Assembly (NCBI GenBank): GCA_035517775.1
Contig: DATIYF010000096.1
Location: 1-5,774, forward strand
DNA from: DATIYF01 sp035517775
GTDB lineage: Bacteria; Acidobacteriota; Terriglobia; Terriglobales; Acidobacteriaceae
Direction: 5' to 3'
Length of the DNA: 5,774 bases
Shown here piece by piece: positions 1 through 5,774 of this stretch; positions within the stretch are counted from its first letter, which is position 1; the number at the start of each line of letters is the position of its first letter. The position numbers and the translations under genes are program-made. The notes below the pieces were generated by a model. It searched no databases. It saw nothing but the letters and a program-made list of their open reading frames with translations, and had not been told where the DNA came from.

Positions 1-387
1 CCCCTGAAATTCTTCGGTGGCATCCCCAGTGGTATGAGCGAGGCGGTACTTCAACACAAAGGCGGTCACGCCTCTGGTGGCCATGTACTTCGCGAGGTCG
101 GAGCCCTCGCTGGTGATGGAGAGGGCCATAAAGCCGCCGCCTGGGCAGATTACAAGAGCGGTGCCGTTTCTCAACCCGGGAGAAGGTTTGAAAACTGTGA
201 GGCTTGGCTTGCTGACATTGGAGACGACTTCCGTGTTCCAGGCTTTCGAGAAATACTCTTGCTCCGGATAATTCTCATTCGTCGAGCCTGGCGGCGTGCC
301 GGGATAGAGGGGAATAACCTCCTGCGCGCGGGCAAGAACCGCCACGAGTAATAGCGAGCCAAGGGCGCGAATAATGAATGTTTTCAT
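1..387 (-). CDS. Exported alpha/beta hydrolase, xylan-esterase-like (N-terminal part, truncated by window edge)
   Basis: Reading the minus strand from the ATG at 387 gives 129 codons with no stop before the window edge, so the C-terminal part lies outside. Residues 1-21 look like a Sec signal peptide: MKTFIIRA, a hydrophobic stretch (GSLLLVAVLA), then a likely signal peptidase I site after A-R-A before QEVIPLYPG. The mature start (IPLYPGTPPGS) and the later TALVICPGGGFMALS and FVLKYRLAH stretches resemble secreted alpha/beta hydrolases often annotated as endo-1,4-beta-xylanase B or acetylxylan esterase-like. P-G-G-G-F (about residues 82-86) matches the oxyanion-hole HGGG-type motif; the Ser-Asp-His triad would lie in the missing part. 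It probably acts outside the cytoplasm on an acylated carbohydrate or other ester, but the substrate is inferred only. The gene is transcribed divergently from the amine oxidase. No Shine-Dalgarno is seen; a TAAACT box lies 8 nt upstream of the ATG. Confidence 0.85.
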   Translation of the reverse strand, partial: MKTFIIRALGSLLLVAVLARAQEVIPLYPGTPPGSTNENYPEQEYFSKAWNTEVVSNVSKPSLTVFKPSPGLRNGTALVICPGGGFMALSITSEGSDLAKYMATRGVTAFVLKYRLAHTTGDATEEFQG

Positions 388-395
388 GGCCGCGT

Positions 396-401
396 AGTTT
401 A
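396..401 (-). promoter_or_regulatory. Candidate -10 box of the hydrolase gene
   Basis: On the minus strand TAAACT ends 8 nt before the ATG at 387, which would put the transcription start at or within a base or two of the start codon. It matches TATAAT at four of six positions. No good -35 hexamer is visible at the usual spacing, so this is a weak call based mainly on position and the missing Shine-Dalgarno. Confidence 0.3.
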
Positions 402-405
402 GCAG

Positions 406-416
406 GGGACGGTCCC
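406..416. repeat. Short palindrome GGGAC-G-GTCCC in the divergent intergenic region
   Basis: Two 5-base arms (406-410 and 412-416) are perfect inverted repeats around a single G. The site sits just upstream of the candidate -10 of the hydrolase gene, where an operator could lie. No second copy was noticed in the window. It may be chance in GC-rich DNA, or the remains of a small dispersed palindromic element. Confidence 0.35.
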
Positions 417-423
417 GCCTATC

Positions 424-452
424 TTGCCTTGCCAGTTCGGACAGAGTAAAAC
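424..452 (+). promoter_or_regulatory. Weak candidate promoter for the amine oxidase gene
   Basis: TTGCCT (424-429) and TAAAAC (447-452) are separated by 17 nt, the standard sigma-70 spacing. Each matches consensus at four of six positions. Use of this promoter would give a 5' leader of roughly 130 nt before the start at 587. The match is poor enough that chance is a real possibility. Confidence 0.2.
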
Positions 453-472
453 TTGTGATTCCAGCCGCGTTC

Positions 473-482
473 ATTGGCCAAT
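473..482. repeat. Perfect palindrome ATTGGCCAAT, possible operator
   Basis: This is a perfect 10-base self-complementary sequence between the two divergent genes, about 105 nt upstream of the amine oxidase start and 85 nt upstream of the hydrolase start. Its position would suit a regulator acting on either gene. No known regulator motif is recognised. Confidence 0.3.
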
Positions 483-574
483 CCTCACATGACTCTGTTC
501 TGGTTGTTCGTCGCATTGAGGGTTTCTCTTTCCTGGCAGCCCATGGGAGTAAAGTCTCAAGGCAAACCTGGTCT

Positions 575-582
575 AAGGAGGT
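575..582 (+). promoter_or_regulatory. Strong ribosome binding site deciding the amine oxidase start
   Basis: AAGGAGGT is a near-perfect anti-16S complement. Its GGAGG core ends 5 nt before the ATG at 587. The site selects that ATG over an upstream in-frame GTG at 455, which has no Shine-Dalgarno and would add 44 residues in front of the Tat signal. Confidence 0.85.
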
Positions 583-586
583 GCGA

Positions 587-2176
587 ATGAGCTTCACGAG
601 GCGGGACTTCCTGTATGGCGTGGGTCAGGCGGCAGGATACAGCGCGGTTTTCGCCACCATGCAGGCCCTCGGTTTGCTACCGCCCGCCGCGCCCAGCGCC
701 TCGAAAGCCGATCTGCCCTCCGCTTCGGGAAAAGGCGTCAAAGTTGCCATTCTCGGCGCCGGCATCGCGGGCATGGTCGCCGCTTATGAAATGGGAAAAG
801 CCGGCTACGAATGCACTGTGCTGGAAGCCCGTGAACGCCCCGGCGGCCGTAACTGGACCCTCCGCCGCGGAACTTCGGTGAAATTTCTCGACGGCGCGGC
901 GCAGAGTTGCGAATTCGACGAGGGCCACTATCTCAACGCCGGCCCCGCCCGCATTCCTTCCATCCACAAAACCATGCTCGGATACTGCCAGGAGCTCGAG
1001 GTGCCGCTCGAAGTGGAAGTCAACTGCTCGCGCAGCTCTCTGCTGCAGAACAGCAAGGCATTCGACGGCAAGCCCATGGAGCAGCGGGAGGCGGTCAACG
1101 ATACCCGCGGGCACGTCTCTGAACTGCTGGCCAAAGCGGTCAAGCAGAATCTTCTCGGCGGGGAGCTGGCCCCCGAAGACACCGAAAAGATGATCGAGTT
1201 CCTTCGCTTTTACGGTCCGCTCGATGCCGATCTGATCTACAAAGGCTCGAATCGCGCCGGCGTAAGCCAGCTTCCCGGCGCCGGCCCGCAGGAAGAGACC
1301 CTCCGCCAGCCGCTGCCCATGCATGCCCTGCTCGACGCCTCGTTTTGGCAGGGCATGATGTTCTCGGAGATCTTGGACATGCAGGCCACCATGTTCGAGC
1401 CGGCCGGCGGCATGGACCGCATCGCCTACGCCTTCGCCCGGAAACTAAGCGGCGTCATTCAATACAGTTCCCCGGTTACCGAAATTCGCCGCGCCGCCAC
1501 AGGCGTCCGCATTCTCTATGCGAATGCCAACGGCCCGCACGTGCTGGAGGCCGATTACTGCATCTGCGCTTTGCCCCTGACCATTCTTAAAAAAATTCCC
1601 AACGATTTTTCCCCGGAAGTGCAGACCGCCATCGCCGAGGTCACCTACGATTCCGCCTACAAAATTGCCTGGGAAAGCCCGCGCTTCTGGGAGACGGAAA
1701 GAAATATCTACGGCGGACTTTCCTTTCTGGTAAACGATCCCATTTCCGTGGTCTGGTACCCGAGTTGCGGCTTATTCAGCGAGCGGGGCGTGGTTGTGGC
1801 CGGCTATTCGGTCGAAAAAGGGACCGACTTCGCCAAGTTACCCACCCTCGAGGCCAAGATTGCGGCCTCGCGCAATGCGATGGAGAAGCTGCATCCGGGT
1901 TTCGCCCAACAACTCGAAAAACCGATCTACGTTTCCTGGGGGCAGATACCCTGGAATGAAGGCTCCTGGATCAGCCGGGGAAAATTCGGTGAATATGACG
2001 ACCCCAACAGCCCGTTCTATACCGGGCCTTACCAGCAGATCACTAAGCCGGATGGCCCATTTATCTTTGCCGGAGATCACGCCGCCCGCGTCGGCGCCTG
2101 GCAGGAAGGCGCGGCCCTCTCCGCCCACCGGGCCGCTGAGTTGATCAGCGCTCAGGTACGGGCGAGGCGGGCCTGA
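587..2176 (+). CDS. Tat-exported FAD-dependent amine oxidase, L-amino acid oxidase-like
   Basis: This 529-residue flavoprotein probably oxidises an L-amino acid (or another amine) to the imino/keto product, with release of ammonia and hydrogen peroxide. The N-terminus has a twin-arginine signal (T-R-R-D-F-L, residues 4-9) followed by a weakly hydrophobic stretch and an Ala/Pro-rich region, so it is probably exported folded with FAD. The Rossmann dinucleotide motif GAGIAG is at 57-62, with the ribose-binding Glu at about 80 and RPGGR at 84-88. Residues 119-127, GPARIPSIH, match the ARIP/MRLP segment of L-amino acid oxidases, whose Arg binds the substrate carboxylate (here R122). K359 in AYKIAWESPRFWE aligns with the FAD-N5 lysine of the flavin amine oxidase family. 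Y391 in WYPS resembles the second carboxylate-binding residue of snake-venom enzymes. The C-terminal FAD motif, GDHAARVGAWQEGAALSAHRAA, starts at 496. The ATG at 587 is chosen for its Shine-Dalgarno and the Tat motif. Exact substrate is unknown; another flavin monoamine oxidase specificity is the main alternative. Confidence 0.92.
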   Translation: MSFTRRDFLYGVGQAAGYSAVFATMQALGLLPPAAPSASKADLPSASGKGVKVAILGAGIAGMVAAYEMGKAGYECTVLEARERPGGRNWTLRRGTSVKFLDGAAQSCEFDEGHYLNAGPARIPSIHKTMLGYCQELEVPLEVEVNCSRSSLLQNSKAFDGKPMEQREAVNDTRGHVSELLAKAVKQNLLGGELAPEDTEKMIEFLRFYGPLDADLIYKGSNRAGVSQLPGAGPQEETLRQPLPMHALLDASFWQGMMFSEILDMQATMFEPAGGMDRIAYAFARKLSGVIQYSSPVTEIRRAATGVRILYANANGPHVLEADYCICALPLTILKKIPNDFSPEVQTAIAEVTYDSAYKIAWESPRFWETERNIYGGLSFLVNDPISVVWYPSCGLFSERGVVVAGYSVEKGTDFAKLPTLEAKIAASRNAMEKLHPGFAQQLEKPIYVSWGQIPWNEGSWISRGKFGEYDDPNSPFYTGPYQQITKPDGPFIFAGDHAARVGAWQEGAALSAHRAAELISAQVRARRA

Positions 2177-2230
2177 GCGCACGGGCCCCGCACTGGCGAA
2201 GGTAAAACCGTAGCGCTTCTCAGCTTTTTT
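2176..2230 (+). terminator. Candidate Rho-independent terminator after the amine oxidase gene
   Basis: AGCGCACGG (2176-2184) can pair with CCGT-A-GCGCT (2208-2217), giving 9 base pairs with one bulged A. The loop of 23 nt can form a small inner GGT/ACC pairing. Six T residues follow at 2225-2230. The stem begins within the TGA stop codon. The T-tract starts 7 nt after the stem, further than is typical, so termination is plausible but not certain. Confidence 0.4.
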
Positions 2231-2233
2231 GCT

Positions 2234-2239
2234 CATAAT
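2234..2239 (+). promoter_or_regulatory. Candidate -10 box of the DUF1697 gene
   Basis: CATAAT matches TATAAT at five of six positions and ends 6 nt before the ATG at 2246, so a start 7 nt downstream would fall on the A of the start codon. There is no Shine-Dalgarno between the box and the ATG. No clear -35 is visible near 2211-2216. Confidence 0.4.
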
Positions 2240-2245
2240 CTACCC

Positions 2246-2782
2246 ATGGCGCTGGTTGTTTTCCTCCGTGGCGTCAATGTGGGCGGGCACAGAACCTTTC
2301 GCCCCAGTCTCCTGGCCCATGCGCTGAGTGATTACGGGCTGGTAAATATCGGCGCCGCCGGGACCTTCGTGGTGCGCAAACCCGGGCCGCGCGCCAGGTT
2401 CTGCGCCGCGTTGCTCCGCCAATTGCCATTCGAAACCGAAGTTGTGCTGTGCGATGGGCGCGATCTTCTTCGCCTGGAGAACGACCATCCCTTTGGCGCC
2501 CACCCCTCACCCTCGGATGTGGTCCGCTTCGTTAGCATCTTGTCGAGAGCGGGAGAGTTCCAGGCATTGCTTCCCATGTCGCTTCCACCGGGCGGGGATT
2601 GGCTGGTGCGGGTGATCGCGGCGCAGGGCCGATTTGTGTTTGGCATGTACCGCCGCCACATGAAGACGATCACGTATCTCGGCCGCATTGAGCAGCTCTT
2701 CGGCGTGCACGCCACCACCAGAAACTGGAACACGATCATGGCCATTGTGCGGATTTTGAAGCAACCGGGAAAGGCGCGATAA
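2246..2782 (+). CDS. DUF1697 family protein
   Basis: This 178-residue protein matches the DUF1697 family, whose biochemical function is not established, and has that family's usual size of about 180 residues. The sequence shows the family's N-terminal signature (LRGVNVGG, residues 7-14) and its C-terminal signature (ATTRNWNTI, about 156-164). The central segment that is usually Q-S-G-N-V-V-F is here A-A-G-T-F-V-V (38-44), a noticeable departure. No signal peptide or membrane segment is seen, so it is probably cytoplasmic. The ATG at 2246 puts the first signature at the expected distance from the N-terminus. It has no Shine-Dalgarno and lies 6 nt after a -10-like box, which suggests a leaderless transcript. 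It follows the amine oxidase gene by 69 nt and precedes the kinase gene by 94 nt; nothing ties its function to either neighbour. Confidence 0.85.
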   Translation: MALVVFLRGVNVGGHRTFRPSLLAHALSDYGLVNIGAAGTFVVRKPGPRARFCAALLRQLPFETEVVLCDGRDLLRLENDHPFGAHPSPSDVVRFVSILSRAGEFQALLPMSLPPGGDWLVRVIAAQGRFVFGMYRRHMKTITYLGRIEQLFGVHATTRNWNTIMAIVRILKQPGKAR

Positions 2783-2796
2783 CAGCGCTTTCGCTG
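2783..2796 (+). other. Small hairpin directly after the DUF1697 stop codon
   Basis: CAGCG (2783-2787) and CGCTG (2792-2796) pair around a CTTT loop immediately after the TAA. An alternative pairing of AGCGC (2784-2788) with GCGCT (2799-2803) is also possible. No T-tract follows, so this is not a standard intrinsic terminator. It may be chance. Confidence 0.2.
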
Positions 2797-2859
2797 CTGC
2801 GCTCCTCGGAATGGCGCGTGGCAAGCCGTCTCTCCCAGCGTGGCGTTCCCCACCGGGTC

Positions 2860-2865
2860 TATAAT
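2860..2865 (+). promoter_or_regulatory. Consensus -10 box of the kinase gene
   Basis: TATAAT is a perfect sigma-70 -10 hexamer ending 11 nt before the ATG at 2877. A start 6-8 nt downstream would leave a leader of only about 3-5 nt, too short for a ribosome binding site, and none is seen. No convincing -35 and no extended -10 TG motif are present. Confidence 0.55.
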
Positions 2866-2876
2866 GCTGCCCACGC

Positions 2877-5456
<2,580 letters not shown>

Positions 5457-5462
5457 CCGGCT

Positions 5463-5494
5463 GCGGCTTCTCCGGCGAAGGCAGCGAAGCCTGC
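5463..5494. other. Inverted repeat between convergent genes
   Basis: GGCTTC (5465-5470) pairs with GAAGCC (5486-5491) around a 15-nt loop. The stem can extend by two GC pairs across a bulged T. It lies in the 75-nt gap between the stop codons of the kinase and helicase genes, where a bidirectional terminator would be expected. Neither strand shows a T-tract after the stem, so termination here is only a possibility. Confidence 0.25.
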
Positions 5495-5531
5495 GGAACC
5501 CCATTCACAAAAATCAGGAACGCCCCGGGTT

Positions 5532-5774
5532 TTACTCGTGCCGCGAACCGATTCCGAAAAAGCTTTCGACGACAGCGATATCGGTCGTCCTGCGGTAATT
5601 GGGCAGGCTCTCCACGAACACCCGTCCGTAAGCCTTTTTCAAGATGCGGTTATCGAGCAAGGCCAGCAGTCCGCGGTCGTTCAGCGAGCGGATGAGCCGG
5701 CCAAAACCCTGCTTCAGCGTAATGACCGCGGCCGGCACCTGATATTGAAAGAAGGCATTGCCGCCGGCGGCGTC
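5532..5774 (-). CDS. DinG-family ATP-dependent DNA helicase (C-terminal 80 residues, truncated by window edge)
   Basis: The minus strand is open from the right edge to a TAA at 5534-5532, giving the last 80 codons. It begins DAAGGNAFFQYQVPAAVITLKQG; an internal ATG-initiated reading from 5726 or GTG from 5738 would be a false start because the match continues to the edge. LKQGFGRLIRS is superfamily 2 helicase motif VI with the arginine-finger region. The text after it (DRGLLALLDNRILKKAYGRVFVESLPNYRRT) closely follows the C-terminal pattern of DinG/YoaA (XPD-like) helicases. Members of this family are 5'-3' DNA helicases that resolve R-loops, D-loops and other structures, and many carry an Fe-S cluster. 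The domains that would show this are outside the window. The last 15 or so residues (VVESFFGIGSRHE) are less conserved. The gene converges on the kinase gene. Confidence 0.88.
   Translation of the reverse strand, partial: DAAGGNAFFQYQVPAAVITLKQGFGRLIRSLNDRGLLALLDNRILKKAYGRVFVESLPNYRRTTDIAVVESFFGIGSRHE

Noticed and set aside
34..362. Several 60-105 codon frames on both strands over the left edge
   Set aside because: All overlap the exported hydrolase reading, which has a signal peptide and a conserved oxyanion motif; the alternatives have neither.
455..586. An upstream in-frame GTG start adding 44 residues to the amine oxidase
   Set aside because: It has no Shine-Dalgarno, the added residues look like no known domain, and it would bury the Tat signal. 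The ATG at 587 has a near-perfect ribosome binding site and places the twin arginines at residues 5-6.
677..1324. A 215-codon minus-strand frame opposite the amine oxidase
   Set aside because: It is antisense to conserved FAD-binding sequence and its translation has no family motifs; it is a codon-bias shadow.
1589..1595. A run of seven A residues in the amine oxidase gene as a possible frameshift or slippage site
   Set aside because: The frame reads through it as L-K-K-I-P, and the conserved lysine, WYPS and C-terminal FAD motifs all follow in the same frame, so no slippage is needed.

Overview
The window reads as a GC-rich bacterial chromosome fragment, most likely Acidobacteriota. This inference rests mainly on the 859-residue membrane serine/threonine kinase with a C-terminal PD40/TolB-like beta-propeller region, an architecture very common in soil Acidobacteria, and on the companion genes (Tat-exported flavin amine oxidase, exported xylan-esterase-like hydrolase). 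No rRNA or other phylogenetic marker is present, so the assignment is a judgement from gene style.

Layout, left to right. (1) Positions 387 to 1, minus strand: the first 129 codons of an exported alpha/beta hydrolase, cut by the left edge. (2) 388-586: a divergent intergenic region with two short palindromes and a candidate -10 box for the hydrolase. (3) 587-2176, plus: a Tat-exported FAD amine oxidase most like L-amino acid oxidases, with a strong Shine-Dalgarno sequence that sets its start. (4) 2177-2245: a candidate intrinsic terminator followed at once by a -10-like box. (5) 2246-2782, plus: a DUF1697 family protein. (6) 2783-2876: a short gap ending in a perfect TATAAT box. (7) 2877-5456, plus: the receptor-like kinase. 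(8) 5457-5531: a convergent gap with a weak hairpin. (9) 5774 to 5532, minus: the last 80 codons of a DinG-family ATP-dependent helicase, cut by the right edge.

The genes do not look like one pathway. The plus-strand genes are separated by 69 and 94 bases, and each seems to carry its own start signals, so they are probably separate transcription units. The two exported enzymes fit a scavenging lifestyle: ester or polysaccharide side-chain cleavage, and oxidative deamination of amino acids outside the cytoplasm. The kinase probably couples a periplasmic propeller to cytoplasmic phosphorylation.

I found no convincing new multi-gene system. No tRNA, rRNA, CRISPR array, insertion sequence or long repeat was recognised. 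The most notable points are the likely leaderless or near-leaderless starts of three of the genes, the apparent double six-bladed propeller of the kinase, and the two edge-truncated minus-strand genes.
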